DNA of 64,000 bases from CADEED01 sp041395625 (GCA_041395625.1 JAWLAE010000002.1:868001-932000), one strand, 5' to 3'. Shown: positions 44,001-53,358, counted from the first letter of the stretch. Program-made: numbers and translations. Notes: generated from the sequence alone by a model not told the origin.

Positions 44001-44467
44001 CCGGGGTAGCGAGCGACCAGCTGGTCTAGCGTCGCCAGCGCTTTGTCAGGCTGGCCGGTAGTCTCATAGGCTCGCGCCAGTTGGTAGAGCACTTCGTCGT
44101 TGCGCGGATAGTCAGGGTAGGCCTGCAACAACGCGCCGTAGAGTTTGATCGCTTCGGCGCCCTGCAGATCGATGGCGTTGACCTCGCTCGCCATGCGCTC
44201 GATCTCGCCGCCCTCGAGATTGAGGTCGCCGAGCCGTCGCAACGCCTCGGCGCGCAGCCGCGGGTCGGTGTTCTGCAACTCGAGGAAGCGTCGATAATTG
44301 TCCATCGCGCGCTCGGACCCGGCCTCGATTTGCCGTTTGGTATCGAGCACCACCGGTCGCTCGGCGAGATCCTTGATGGTCTTCTCGCGTTTGCGTGCTG
44401 CGTCCGTGGGCACGGCAGCCAACAGCAGTGCGACGGAAACGCCGATCAACACACTTCGCGTGCTCAT
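41072..44467 (-). CDS. Large periplasmic tetratricopeptide-repeat protein (1131 residues)
   Basis: It has a signal peptide (MSTRSVLIGVSVALLLAAVPTDA) and then almost continuous helix-turn-helix TPR units through to about residue 1100; clear examples are ALATLDQLVARYPGTAQLDEVQFRRGELLF and AIEFQLLTQAQPELVAPHFNLGMAQRKAGRYAES. It ends in a short acidic/Pro tail. Such long TPR proteins in ExbB/ExbD operons resemble the periplasmic TPR parts of the Myxococcus gliding machine. The start overlaps the end of the upstream TPR gene by four bases, and its stop overlaps the next gene by four. Confidence 0.88.
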   Translation of the reverse strand: MSTRSVLIGVSVALLLAAVPTDAARKREKTIKDLAERPVVLDTKRQIEAGSERAMDNYRRFLELQNTDPRLRAEALRRLGDLNLEGGEIERMASEVNAIDLQGAEAIKLYGALLQAYPDYPRNDEVLYQLARAYETTGQPDKALATLDQLVARYPGTAQLDEVQFRRGELLFSAKDYPAAESAYAAVIARGSKGAFFEESLYKHGWALFKRGLNEDALPSFMGVVEQVLSDPAKPQGIKPIDKLSRAERELIDDTLRVVSIAFSYLDGAESVGQFLASRDDKRFAHLLYSRLGDLFVEKERYQDGAAAYRAYVAQDPNSEFAPQLAMQAIEAYEKGGFANLVLEGKQDYIERYNFGTAFWQGRDPAQYETITSALNKSLKDVASFYHATAQASKKPADYVEAARWYRTYLQSFPQDAQAAATNLLLAETLFDSGDFVGASAEFERTAYDYPKNDKSAAAAYSSLVAYQRHEATLDAAAKPEWNRRSIDAGIRFANTFPEHPDSGGVLTRSAEQVFALGDLPRAIELAELVLARQPAVDVAKQRIAWTIVGQANFDQGQFAKAEQAYAAARNLASTDDKMRADLTERLATSVYRQAEAKRSGGDDSGAAEDFLRVAALSPDSKIRTTAEYDAAAQFINLKNWTRAIEVLEGIRRTAPQNEYAADITRKLAVAYSEAGRPAQAAAEFEHIAESKSEEFAVRREATMQAADLYEKAGSDARAVAMLERFVANYPTPLAESIEARQRLADFAGKSGNLQRQAALQREIIKADQGAGAERTDRTRLLAARAQLALAQPARDAFRAVRLVAPLQQSLARKRKALEAALEGYRQAASYRVASISTLATFETAELYRTLGRDIMQSERPKKLDAEELEAYDSLLEEQAFPFEEQAIETHGVNIARVGEGLYDEGIRKSYTALAEMSPGRYGKTEMMQDAADRPAAFAAPGAQAVAGRIEAEFARALGLLRAGDHNQAAIEFQLLTQAQPELVAPHFNLGMAQRKAGRYAESAQAFQAAAELAPQSAAVLTELGVALREAGQFVDAKGAYERAIAVDSNYAPAYRNLGTLLDLYLSDPAAALSAFETYQSLTGEDKPVSGWIAELKQRVGRTEVRPPDEAPPTEAGPDADPTEPSTGAAQ

Positions 44468-46482
44468 GACCGCGACCCCGGATCGCTCGGCGGCGCTGGC
44501 GCGTCCTGCACTGGTCCCTCTCCCCGTGAAACGGGATCGTCGGACTCTGGCACCGGGCCTGGCTCTGGCGCGGGTTGCGGCTCGGTCTCCGGCTCCCGCG
44601 CCGGCGCACTACTGGCAATGCCATCGTAGATCGCTGCCAGCTCGAAACGTGCTTGCACGCTGTACGCTGCCAGGCGAGCTTTCTGCTGCTCGAGCTGTCT
44701 GATGGCCAGACGCTCCAGCAGATCATTCTGTTTGGCCTGCATATCGACCAGACGGACCGTCAGGCCGTCGAGCCGCTCTTTGAGAGCCTGCAGTCGGGCC
44801 GCGAACTCGCCGGTGTTGGTCGGTGCACTGGTGCGTGCCTTCTCCACTCGTATCCAGCGGTTGTCAGCTTCACGCAGCGCCTGATCGAGATCACGCAGCG
44901 TGCGGCGTTGATTCCACGCCCGAGCTTTGAATGCTTCGTCGAGTTGCCAGTAGAGCGCGCCCTTCACGAGCCGCGCTTTCTCGCGCAACTCGTCGTTTTC
45001 TTCATCGGCCGGCAAGGTGGCGAGCGCGGCCTCGACGCGTGCAATCCGCTGCCACTGATCGCGCTGCTCCTGGGTACCGAGCGCAGCGACATCCTTCGAC
45101 TGCTCGATACGCGTCAGCTCATTGGAAATTCGGTCCCGACGTTCGCGCAGCGACTCTACTGCACCGCTAGCCAGCAGCGCGTCCGCACGCGGTAAGCGCT
45201 CCGCATAGGCTCGTTCGCGCGTATCGATCATGTCGTCGAACGCGCCGATGCTATCGTCCCAACGGGAGAGCGTGGAACTCAGGAAGCCCAGATCCCGGTA
45301 ATTCTTCAGACCTTCCTGAAAATCATGACTGGCCAGCAACGCGTACAGATAGCGAGACTCGGGCGCGTCCGGCACCTGCCGTAGCGACCAGAACCAGCCG
45401 TACTGCTGTTGATCATCCTTGGCGACGAACTGATCCAGCAACTGCTCGCGCTTGATCGTGCTGATCGACTGATCGATGCGCGCCGATTCCTCATCGAACG
45501 AACGCAATGCCAGTTCGTAACTCTCGGCCGCCTGCGCATTCGCATCGAGTTTGCGGAAGGCATAGGGAATCGCAAGATAGGATTCCTGTACGGCCGCATC
45601 GAGCAGATTGCGATCCCGCAGTTCGAGCCAGGGCGTCAGCGCCCCCTCGAAATCCCCCGCCGCGGCATCGGCCCAGCCGACACCCAGCAATGCCTTGGTT
45701 GAATACGGCCCGTTGAGCCGGACGCGCTCGAGCGGCAGCCGCGCTTTCTCCGCCTGCTCGGCCTGTATATAGGCATAGCCCAGCGCGAGGTTGGCGCGGT
45801 CGCGCAGCGAGCGCAGCTCGCGCCGGCCGCTTTCGAGTTGCCCAACCCGTGTCAGGATCGGATCGGCCTCCGAAACCAGTCCTTTGCGGATCAGCGCCAC
45901 GCCCAGGTTGAATTCGGCGTACGCGAGCCAGTCCTGCTGACCATCCCGTGCGCGCCAGCCATTGAGCAAAGCGATCGCTTCGTCGAAACGCTCTTGCCGC
46001 ATCAGCGTATTGGCGAGCAAGTGCAGTCGCTCCGCCTCGAGCTCGGGCGTGAGCACGCCATCGATCGAGCGTATCGCCCGCTCGGCACGCTCGAGATAGC
46101 CGCGCGCATACCAGATCTTGCCCAGGTAGAACCAGGCACGATTGCGGACATCCTCGGGAAGATTCCGCGTCAGCAAACGCTCGAAGCGCTCACCTGCCTC
46201 ATTGTGCATGCCGAGCGACAAATAGAGCCCGCCCAGCAGCAGTTCGCCCTCCGCGTCGTGATTCGGGGTCAGGTGCCATTGCCGATAGGCATTGAGTCGC
46301 GTCAACGCGTCGAAATCTTCACCCTGATAGAAGTGAAACAGTACGTCGCCATAGTGCAAATCGCGCACCACGATGGGCGACAACTTGGACACGGACTGCG
46401 CCGCCAACGTATCGCTGTCGGCCGCGGTGGCAGCTCCTGCGATCAGGCTGCAATACACTAACAAGGCACGCGTGACGCGCAT
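44464..46482 (-). CDS. Periplasmic tetratricopeptide-repeat protein (672 residues)
   Basis: It starts MRVTRALLVYCSLIAGAATAA (ATG 46480-46482, signal peptide); the frame is open 11 codons further upstream without support. TPR-like pairs (for example AERFERLLTRNLPEDVRNRAWFYLGKIWYARGYLERA) occupy about 70-330, then a long coiled-coil region (about 400-610) and a Pro/Glu/Asp-rich C-terminal tail (REPETEPQPAPEPGPVPESDD). It overlaps the large TPR gene by four bases and begins ten bases after the stop of the upstream gene. Probably a periplasmic scaffold of the motor system. Confidence 0.85.
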   Translation of the reverse strand: MRVTRALLVYCSLIAGAATAADSDTLAAQSVSKLSPIVVRDLHYGDVLFHFYQGEDFDALTRLNAYRQWHLTPNHDAEGELLLGGLYLSLGMHNEAGERFERLLTRNLPEDVRNRAWFYLGKIWYARGYLERAERAIRSIDGVLTPELEAERLHLLANTLMRQERFDEAIALLNGWRARDGQQDWLAYAEFNLGVALIRKGLVSEADPILTRVGQLESGRRELRSLRDRANLALGYAYIQAEQAEKARLPLERVRLNGPYSTKALLGVGWADAAAGDFEGALTPWLELRDRNLLDAAVQESYLAIPYAFRKLDANAQAAESYELALRSFDEESARIDQSISTIKREQLLDQFVAKDDQQQYGWFWSLRQVPDAPESRYLYALLASHDFQEGLKNYRDLGFLSSTLSRWDDSIGAFDDMIDTRERAYAERLPRADALLASGAVESLRERRDRISNELTRIEQSKDVAALGTQEQRDQWQRIARVEAALATLPADEENDELREKARLVKGALYWQLDEAFKARAWNQRRTLRDLDQALREADNRWIRVEKARTSAPTNTGEFAARLQALKERLDGLTVRLVDMQAKQNDLLERLAIRQLEQQKARLAAYSVQARFELAAIYDGIASSAPAREPETEPQPAPEPGPVPESDDPVSRGEGPVQDAPAPPSDPGSRS

Positions 46483-46492
46483 GGGCGAAATA

Positions 46493-47176
46493 CTATTCCC
46501 AATCCTTGATCGCAAATTCGGGTTGCGCCCGACGCTGCCGATCCGTGATCTTCAGTTCCAGGTACTTGGCACCGACGCTCTTTTCGAAGCGCAGATTGGC
46601 GCCTCGCCGGTAGTCGCGCTGGTTCGGTCCTTTACCCGAGAACAACGCTACGAGCTCGTGTTTGCCGACCTTGAGATTGCCAACATAGATGCGGTGCACG
46701 CCGCCTTTCAACAGCGCCTCGGCCTCGCGCGCCGTATACAGGTAATTCGATACCTCGCGGTTGTCGATTTTCAGCTGCACGGAATCGAGTGCAAAGAACT
46801 CACCTACGTCCATCGAGATGAAGACAGCGACCTGCGTGCTGGCAGGAAACAGCAATTCCTCCTCCAAGACGAACAGATCCTTGTTCAGATCGACTACGTC
46901 TTTCTTGAGCGACTGGATTTCCTCGTCGAGACCGCGCGTGTCGGTCTCTGCGGCTGCCTCCGCTGGCAGCTCGGTCGCATCCGCTGCGGCAGCAGGCATC
47001 GACGCATCGGCTGCAGGTGCATCCGCCGCGGTCGGCGCTGACGACTCGGCTGGCACAGCCGCTACAGGCCGAGCGTCGGCTGGTACCGGTTCTGGCGTCT
47101 GCGCCACTGCGCCCGTCGCAAACAGGAGGGCCGTCATCAGCCAGGGAAGTGATACTGCTGTATTGCGTTTGCTCAT
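46493..47176 (-). CDS. Secreted hypothetical protein of the motor operon
   Basis: A 227-residue protein with signal peptide (MSKRNTAVSLPWLMTALLFATGAVAQ), an Ala/Pro/Glu/Asp-rich linker to about 70, and a coiled coil followed by an extended domain: AVFISMDVGEFFALDSVQLKIDNREVSNYLYTAREAEALLKGGVHRIYVGNLKVGKHELVALF. The C-terminal domain looks beta-rich and may be a PEGA-like or carbohydrate-binding fold; I do not assign it. Located between a thioredoxin-like gene (21 bases) and the TPR gene (10 bases), so it belongs to the operon. Confidence 0.75.
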   Translation of the reverse strand: MSKRNTAVSLPWLMTALLFATGAVAQTPEPVPADARPVAAVPAESSAPTAADAPAADASMPAAAADATELPAEAAAETDTRGLDEEIQSLKKDVVDLNKDLFVLEEELLFPASTQVAVFISMDVGEFFALDSVQLKIDNREVSNYLYTAREAEALLKGGVHRIYVGNLKVGKHELVALFSGKGPNQRDYRRGANLRFEKSVGAKYLELKITDRQRRAQPEFAIKDWE

Positions 47177-47197
47177 AGTTGTTCCGGTTCAGAAGCG

Positions 47198-47725
47198 TCA
47201 TTCATCCAGAAGGGGGCGCAGTGCGCGCACGTAGTCGGTCTCGTCCATCTGGCGCCAATCCTGCCGCACGAATCGCACCTTGCCGCGTCTATCGATTATC
47301 ATGACAGTAGGTAGTACATCGATCTGATACGCCCGACCAACGTCCTTGCTCGCCCGGGTCACCACTGGAAAGGTCACGTCCAGTGAAGCAGCGAAATCGA
47401 GTGCACGGTCCTCATTGGCGTCGAGATTGAGACTGACCACCATGAGCCCGGCACTGCGGTACGTCTGCGAGATACGCTCGAGCGCCGCCAGTTGTCCGCG
47501 GCAGACATTGCAGCGGCCGCTCCAGAACGACACGAGCACCACATCGCCACGATACTCCGACAGCCGAACGTTCTGGCCCGACGCTGCCTTGGCGGCAAAA
47601 TCAGGCGCCACGGCGCCGAGCAGGATGTGGCTGTCTGCAGCCTGCGTTGCCGGCACGCCCGCGAGAGCGCTCCATAACAGCACCACGGGCAACACCCTGG
47701 GCAGCCACGCCGCGCGATCAGACAT
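47198..47725 (-). CDS. Secreted TlpA-like thioredoxin family protein
   Basis: A 175-residue protein with signal peptide (residues about 8-30, ending ATQAAD), then a thioredoxin fold with C72-N-V-C75 in WSGRCNVCRG, the cis-Pro in DVLPTVMIIDRRGKVRFV and a TlpA-like N-terminal VAPDFAAKAASGQNVRLSEYRG. It could reduce disulfides or haem-binding CxxCH thiols in the periplasm, which suits the haem proteins encoded next door. The start ATG 47723-47725 is preferred over an upstream GTG that gives a non-signal extension. It lies 289 bases from the DUF1501-like gene. Confidence 0.85.
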   Translation of the reverse strand: MSDRAAWLPRVLPVVLLWSALAGVPATQAADSHILLGAVAPDFAAKAASGQNVRLSEYRGDVVLVSFWSGRCNVCRGQLAALERISQTYRSAGLMVVSLNLDANEDRALDFAASLDVTFPVVTRASKDVGRAYQIDVLPTVMIIDRRGKVRFVRQDWRQMDETDYVRALRPLLDE

Positions 47726-48014
47726 CCGATATCGCTGCCCTACCAAGCCGAATCCTTCGCTGCCACAAACTGATGCGCGACACTTGTGCCCTCGCAGCCG
47801 GTTCCAGTCCTTGAACCACACTGCGCGGAAAGCCACTCTCTGCTTCACAAACGTCGCACAGGCAGTTTAACAATGTCAACGAAGCGGCGTCGCGCTTGAT
47901 CGCGTAAGCGCATGACGTATCGCACATTTCTGTGCCCGGAAGTCGACGCGGGCGTCGGCGGTACGCGACAGGCGCGGGCCATGGCCGCGCTCGTGTCACC
48001 TCTGCAGAGCTTCC

Positions 48015-49616
48015 CTAGACGGTGCCGTTGACGATCGGCGCGAACAGTGTCAAGGAATCGCGCAACTGCGTGCCGCCCAGTCCATGCTGCGGGAACCTGG
48101 TGGCGAACTGGCCTTCTTCGCCGTGCAGTGCCATGTAGTTGAGGACGACTGTCTCGACCAGCAAGTTGACCGAGTTGGCGGCCGGGCTCGAACTCGTGAC
48201 GACACTGCCGTCCGAGCTGTAGTTGCCGATCTGCTGCCGGCCGGCGGTGCGCAACTGCGCCCTGCTGCCCGGGTTGTAGACCAGCATGATGGAAGCCGCC
48301 GTACCCTGATTGTCGCTCGCCCACATGAACTTGCCGCGCCCATCAGCGGTGTTGTCGACGGTACCGTTGGCGGACAACGAACCATCGCTGAAGATATAGA
48401 TCATCAACGGTTTGCCCTTACGCGCCGCGTACTCGAGACACGCGCCGATGCAACGACCGGCACGGAAGTTGCGCACTTCGCCAGTGGCTCGCCCCTGGCC
48501 ATGATAGTCATAGCCGCCCATCGTCACCGTGCCGGCGCCGGCATAGCCCTCGACGATCATTTTCATGACCGCCGCGGTCTTGCGAAATTCACCGTCACCA
48601 TCGTACTCGGCCTGCGTCCAAATACCGGCCGGGCCGACGATGTCCGGATCGATATCCGGATTGAGTGCCGCCGGGCTGCGGAATCGATCTGCCAGATCGG
48701 CAGACTTCAGGTAGCCACAACGCACGAGTTTCTTCAGGGCCGCCGCTTCCGTCGCCGCGAGCTTCGGATCGACCGTCGTTAGATCGAGCTTGCGATGACT
48801 GACACGCGTGATCGATTCGAGCACCGCGATGGCATCGTCCGAATTCGCAAACAAGGTACCGAGCTCACCGGTGTCGACCAGCCCGGTGACGTCGCTGGCA
48901 CGATCGACTTTGGTAGGCCGCTTGGCCGGATCGATCATCATCACGGGCGCCATGGAGTTGCCGCCGGAATCCGACGCGCGCGAGCCGATAAGTGTCAGCA
49001 ATGCGCCGTCCGCACCCGCCTTGTTGATGCCGTACATCGGATTGTGCGGGTTGTTACCGGTATCGTTTTCCGAGCGCGCCGCGATCACGGCGCCGGCCGT
49101 GAAGGCGCGTGTCGTTACTGCCGTCTCCAGCAACATGCCGCGCAGCATCCCGCCGTCGGAATGCCACGGTAAGCCGAACTCCTGATTGATGAAGTCGTTG
49201 GTCGGGCTGGCCGCGTTGGTGGAGTTGGGCAGCATGTCACCCGGCAAACCGAGCCTGGCATAGCCCCCCGTCGAGAGGAAATCGAGCGGCCCGCCCGGGC
49301 CACCGATCAACGCTTCGGAACCGTTCAGATTCGCGCCGCCCGCCAGGTCGAAGGCGATGAAGGGGATCTTGCCCGCGCCTAGCTGGATGTTGCATTCCGC
49401 GGGACCCTTCATCGCTTCGAGATCGGGCGACAACGCCCGCGCCTGCTGCGACCCTAACAGCATCGCCAGCACCGACGGCGCGGCGATCACGGCAGGGCCG
49501 GTCCGCATGCCCTGGCTGATGAAGTCGCGACGGCTGAGCGGCCGCTTGTGGCCGTCCTGATGGCGGATCGGCTCATCCAGTGCGAGCTGCCGAGGGCCTT
49601 TCTTGCGAATGATCAT
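48015..49616 (-). CDS. Tat-exported DUF1501-like protein
   Basis: A 533-residue protein whose N-terminus carries a twin-arginine motif (SRRDFIS, 28-34) followed by a short hydrophobic stretch (AVIAAPSVLAMLLGS). The rest resembles the DUF1501/sulfatase-like family members that in other bacteria are paired with CxxCH cytochrome-like proteins; gene-prediction pipelines often call these 'GspF' wrongly. No catalytic motif is certain. It lies between the thioredoxin-like gene and the two-haem LamG lipoprotein and is separated from the latter by 21 bases, suggesting cotranscription. Confidence 0.72.
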   Translation of the reverse strand: MIIRKKGPRQLALDEPIRHQDGHKRPLSRRDFISQGMRTGPAVIAAPSVLAMLLGSQQARALSPDLEAMKGPAECNIQLGAGKIPFIAFDLAGGANLNGSEALIGGPGGPLDFLSTGGYARLGLPGDMLPNSTNAASPTNDFINQEFGLPWHSDGGMLRGMLLETAVTTRAFTAGAVIAARSENDTGNNPHNPMYGINKAGADGALLTLIGSRASDSGGNSMAPVMMIDPAKRPTKVDRASDVTGLVDTGELGTLFANSDDAIAVLESITRVSHRKLDLTTVDPKLAATEAAALKKLVRCGYLKSADLADRFRSPAALNPDIDPDIVGPAGIWTQAEYDGDGEFRKTAAVMKMIVEGYAGAGTVTMGGYDYHGQGRATGEVRNFRAGRCIGACLEYAARKGKPLMIYIFSDGSLSANGTVDNTADGRGKFMWASDNQGTAASIMLVYNPGSRAQLRTAGRQQIGNYSSDGSVVTSSSPAANSVNLLVETVVLNYMALHGEEGQFATRFPQHGLGGTQLRDSLTLFAPIVNGTV

Positions 49617-49637
49617 GATACTGAGCTCCTCAGAAAA

Positions 49638-52148
49638 CTACTGCACGAGTGTCGTGGCGCTGCCGAGGACGGTCGCGCAGCTGGCGGTGATGACGACCGC
49701 GGTACGACCAGCCTGCGTGCCGGCGGCCCCGGCGGTCAGGCGATCGATCAGCGAATTGACCTCGGTGGCGATCTCGGTGTTGGGCTGCGTGTTGAGACCC
49801 GTGCCGGCGCCTTTGGTCAGCAAGGCGTTGATCACTTGATCACGCCCCGGCCCGGCGAAGAAGCTGTTGGCCGGCGTCGCCAGATTGATCGCACCGAAGA
49901 AGTTCGTGCGGCGTGTATCGTCCTGCACCAGCTGGTTGCAATACTGGATCGCGAGCTGCGCGATGCCGGTTTGCTGCGACGGACCGAAGGTGCCGAGCTT
50001 CTCCGTGGTCGGCAGAGCCTGCCGCACCAGTGTGTAAGTGCGCACCACTTCCGGATTGTTGGTCGGAATGCCGGTGATGTTCGACAGCGTCATGTTGATC
50101 TCTTCGAACGTGCGCAGGCCGATATCGGACTCCGCGGGAATCGCCGCATCGGGCACCGGATCGGTCACCACCGGCGGACCTTCGGTACGCGCGTGCGTGT
50201 TGTCACCGATGCGTTCGAAGGACAGGAAGAACAGGTCGGACTCGGCGCCCTTCTCCACCGGTACCACGGTACCGTGATCGGTGAATTTCTGGCCGGCCCC
50301 AGCGAGGTAGTTCGAACTGCTCACCGTGGCATTGAGCGGCACGTAAGCCTGGCCGGACTTGGCTTCGATACCGTTCACGCCGATGCGCATGCCCGCGATC
50401 GGGATGCTCGGGATCTGTGCGCTGCCATCCAGGCTGATGAAGGTTGGCCGCTCGAACAGGTAGCCATAGCTGTCGAGCTGGCTGGCCTGGAACATCATGT
50501 AGGCCTGCGGCACGTTCACCAGATGACTGACGTTGAACAGCAGGAAGTATTTCTCGCCGACGCCGGCTTCGAAATTCTGCTGGATCTGTTCGGGCGTCAA
50601 GGCACGATTGTGCACCGCCGCGAGTCGCAACACGCCAGTCCACTGCCGGTTGTTGGAGGTCTCGTTGCCGAGCACGAGCGCGAAGGTGTCGTCCCAGTCG
50701 CGCAAACTACCGCCACCCTGCGCGTCGACGTCGCCTGTGTCGCGGCCGTTCACATAGATGCGCCGACCGCCGACCGGGCTGTACGTGAGCACCACATGTT
50801 GCAGCGACGCCTGCGCGTCTTCGTCCGCCGCGCGTGTCAGCATGCTTGGATTGCCGTTGGCATCGGTCTTGTCACTGCGCGTAAGCGCTTCGTATTGATA
50901 CTCGCGCTGCGACAAGGTGACGTTGCGCGCCATCGCGCCAGCGGAGTAGCTGGCGATATAGGCGTCTTCCTGCGCTACGTTGCCGTTCACCGCCCACACC
51001 TCGAGCGAGAATTCGCCGGTGGACTTGATGAGGTCTGCGAGCTTCTTCGAGTTGGTAGCCGTACCCTGTGCCTTGCCGGTCGCCTTGACATTGACGCCCC
51101 AGCCGCCGACCCAGGTGATGTCACCGGACATCGTGAGATTGAGCGCGGGCTCGACACCCGAGGTATCGAAAATGGTGTTGCCCTTGCCGGTCTTGAATTC
51201 GTATTTGGCGATGACGCTGCCGTCGTAGCGATTGCCGCCAGCGGCCACCGTGCCGTCGTACAGCGTCAAGGCCTTCGAGATCACCAATGATGGATCGACC
51301 TGGGTCAGGGGAATACCCTGCTGAAACGCGGTCACTCGGTTCAGCATGTCAGTCGCGGCAGCGCCGCAGTCGGTCCAGCAGTTGTGGAATTCGTCGCGGA
51401 GCCTGACAACAAGTCGGGATGACGCGGGCGTGTCGAGGTTGATTTGGGCCTTGACGGCGGCATAGGCCGCGTCCACGTCGTTGCTGGCGAAGAACGGCGA
51501 CTGCGGGGTCGACGCCGCAGGCGAATGGCAACGGGCGCAGTTAGGTGCACCAGCCGCCGTGGCGGTGACCGTGCGCAGCAGCGGATAGATCGTCGAGGCA
51601 AATAGCGCGGAATCCGCCGGGAACGTGCGGCTGGCGCCGACATCCTTGATCTCGGGGGCCTGCAACTGGATTACTGTACCGCCACCTGCAGTCGCGCCAG
51701 CCCAGTTGCGGATCCAGGTGGTCATGATGTCGCCGCAAGCAGCCGGGCTCGAGAGCCAGCAGTTGTGGCCGCTCGCCACCTTGGTGACGAGGCGAGACTG
51801 ATCTGGCTGCGTCAGGTTGGCGACTGTGTTGGCCGCCTGATAGGCGAGATTGACGTCGTCATTGCGCGCGAAGGTGGGCACCTGACCGCCGGCGTTGTGA
51901 CAACTGCCACAGCGATTGTTGGCCTTGACGTTGTCCCACAGACTCAGCTTGAAAGCCTGGATATCGGCATTGGCCGGCGCGGGGCCAGTGTAGTCGGCCA
52001 CCGGCGGCGCCTGTGTCACCTGGTTCTCCTGCGTCGGCGCGCCGCCATTGGAGCAGGCCGTGAGCGCTGCGATCGCGAGCGCAGCGGCACCCACGCGGCC
52101 CAGCCGGCGTAACCGTGAGAACGAGACCTGCGGTGCAATAGTTGTCAT
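49638..52148 (-). CDS. Lipoprotein with two CxxCH haem sites and a LamG-like domain
   Basis: An 836-residue protein. Signal with lipobox LTAC (C32), then CGSCH at 80-84 and CARCH at 204-208, each a c-type haem binding site, followed by a LamG/concanavalin-like beta-sandwich at about 380-560 and a helical C-terminal part. It would be membrane-anchored in the periplasm or at the surface. A cytochrome-like N-terminus plus a carbohydrate/ligand-binding sandwich is uncommon. Gap to the one-haem gene is 13 bases. Confidence 0.8.
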   Translation of the reverse strand: MTTIAPQVSFSRLRRLGRVGAAALAIAALTACSNGGAPTQENQVTQAPPVADYTGPAPANADIQAFKLSLWDNVKANNRCGSCHNAGGQVPTFARNDDVNLAYQAANTVANLTQPDQSRLVTKVASGHNCWLSSPAACGDIMTTWIRNWAGATAGGGTVIQLQAPEIKDVGASRTFPADSALFASTIYPLLRTVTATAAGAPNCARCHSPAASTPQSPFFASNDVDAAYAAVKAQINLDTPASSRLVVRLRDEFHNCWTDCGAAATDMLNRVTAFQQGIPLTQVDPSLVISKALTLYDGTVAAGGNRYDGSVIAKYEFKTGKGNTIFDTSGVEPALNLTMSGDITWVGGWGVNVKATGKAQGTATNSKKLADLIKSTGEFSLEVWAVNGNVAQEDAYIASYSAGAMARNVTLSQREYQYEALTRSDKTDANGNPSMLTRAADEDAQASLQHVVLTYSPVGGRRIYVNGRDTGDVDAQGGGSLRDWDDTFALVLGNETSNNRQWTGVLRLAAVHNRALTPEQIQQNFEAGVGEKYFLLFNVSHLVNVPQAYMMFQASQLDSYGYLFERPTFISLDGSAQIPSIPIAGMRIGVNGIEAKSGQAYVPLNATVSSSNYLAGAGQKFTDHGTVVPVEKGAESDLFFLSFERIGDNTHARTEGPPVVTDPVPDAAIPAESDIGLRTFEEINMTLSNITGIPTNNPEVVRTYTLVRQALPTTEKLGTFGPSQQTGIAQLAIQYCNQLVQDDTRRTNFFGAINLATPANSFFAGPGRDQVINALLTKGAGTGLNTQPNTEIATEVNSLIDRLTAGAAGTQAGRTAVVITASCATVLGSATTLVQ

Positions 52149-52161
52149 GTACTGGTCTCCC

Positions 52162-53358
52162 TCAATCGCCCATACAGTAGACGGCGGTCTCGGCCCACAC
52201 CTGCTTCAGCTTGTAGCCGTTGCTCTTGAAGCTCGCGGTGATCTGGTCGACTTTGCCGCGATCCGCCGAATTGCGCGGCGCGCGGAAACACACGGCCTTG
52301 AAAACTTTCTCCACCTGACAGTGCGCGAAGGCCTCGCTGTTGCCGAGCTCCTCGCCTAACGACTTGGCGCCGTTGCCCGTACCAGGCAGTTGCGGCGACC
52401 AGCCCAGCAGACGGTTCTGGCCCTTGCGCCAGTAATTGTCCCAGCGATCATCGGGCGTGACGTAGCCGGGCTTGAAGGTGTCGGCGTTGTTGAAGTACTT
52501 TGGGTCGACGCGCGTCGGGTCGTAAACGAGCCGGTTCTGAGTCTCGTCGAAATCATAATGGGCAAACGCCTGCGTCATCGGCTCCATGCCGGTATGGCAC
52601 CCGACGCAGTTGTTGAGGTAGATGCGACTGTCCCCGCCGGGGCTACGGCTGACATCCTGCCGAATGCGATCGTTCGGCAAGGTGATGTCCTGCAGCTCTT
52701 CGAGGTCTTTGCACATATGCGCCATCAGGGTGAAGCGGAACATCGCGCGGTTGGTGCCATCGAGGAAGAACGCGGCGGCGGATGCGCGGGTGGTCATCAG
52801 GCCCGCGGCCGCCGCGGGCGGTATGCCGAGCAACTGCGATTGGGTCGCCGGGCGCAGTGCGGCTTTGAGATCGACGCCGTTCGCCTCAGCCTGTTCATAG
52901 TGGTCGTTGTTGACGGCCGAGTACGCCGGCAGTCCGGAGGCCTGAACGGTGTACAACAGGTCGGCGGACAGCGCCGTATTGAACGGCACATCATCGCGGA
53001 CCATGCCGATCACCGTGGCGGTGTAGTCATTGAGTGGCGCGAACACTGTCTGCTCGCGGTTGGTCCATGGGGTCGCAAAGTTCTTCAGCGTCACCGTATA
53101 GAACGCCGGGTTCTCGGTTGCGATCAACGCGGCGATCAGCGGGCGATTGGCACTGATCTCTGTTTCCATTCTGACAAGAGTCGTCTCATTGGGCGGCACG
53201 CCCGTGATGCGGTCATGGATCCGCTTCGCCTGGTCGCGCGGCCCAGCTACAGCCGCGCCCAGCGTGTGCGCTATGAGCAACGCACCTGCAGACATGACAA
53301 CCACGCTGCGGCGCACACTGCGCCGCCGCGAACCACTCGCATACTTTTCAATCATCAT
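52162..53358 (-). CDS. Secreted protein with one CxxCH haem site
   Basis: A 398-residue protein. Signal sequence (RRSVRRSVVVMSAGALLIAHTLGAAVA), then an alpha-rich domain and CVGCHTGM at 251-255. Two further conserved-looking Cys (in HCQVEKVFKAVC and AVYCMGD) could form a disulfide. It resembles the cytochrome-like partner proteins of the DUF1501/LamG pair. It is the promoter-proximal gene of the leftward unit, divergent from the HzsA-related gene across 339 bases. Confidence 0.77.
   Translation of the reverse strand: MMIEKYASGSRRRSVRRSVVVMSAGALLIAHTLGAAVAGPRDQAKRIHDRITGVPPNETTLVRMETEISANRPLIAALIATENPAFYTVTLKNFATPWTNREQTVFAPLNDYTATVIGMVRDDVPFNTALSADLLYTVQASGLPAYSAVNNDHYEQAEANGVDLKAALRPATQSQLLGIPPAAAAGLMTTRASAAAFFLDGTNRAMFRFTLMAHMCKDLEELQDITLPNDRIRQDVSRSPGGDSRIYLNNCVGCHTGMEPMTQAFAHYDFDETQNRLVYDPTRVDPKYFNNADTFKPGYVTPDDRWDNYWRKGQNRLLGWSPQLPGTGNGAKSLGEELGNSEAFAHCQVEKVFKAVCFRAPRNSADRGKVDQITASFKSNGYKLKQVWAETAVYCMGD

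Noticed and set aside
49548..51290. 580-codon open frame antisense to the LamG/CxxCH gene
   Set aside because: Arg/His-rich translation without motifs, no ribosome-binding site; a GC-rich shadow of a well-supported gene.
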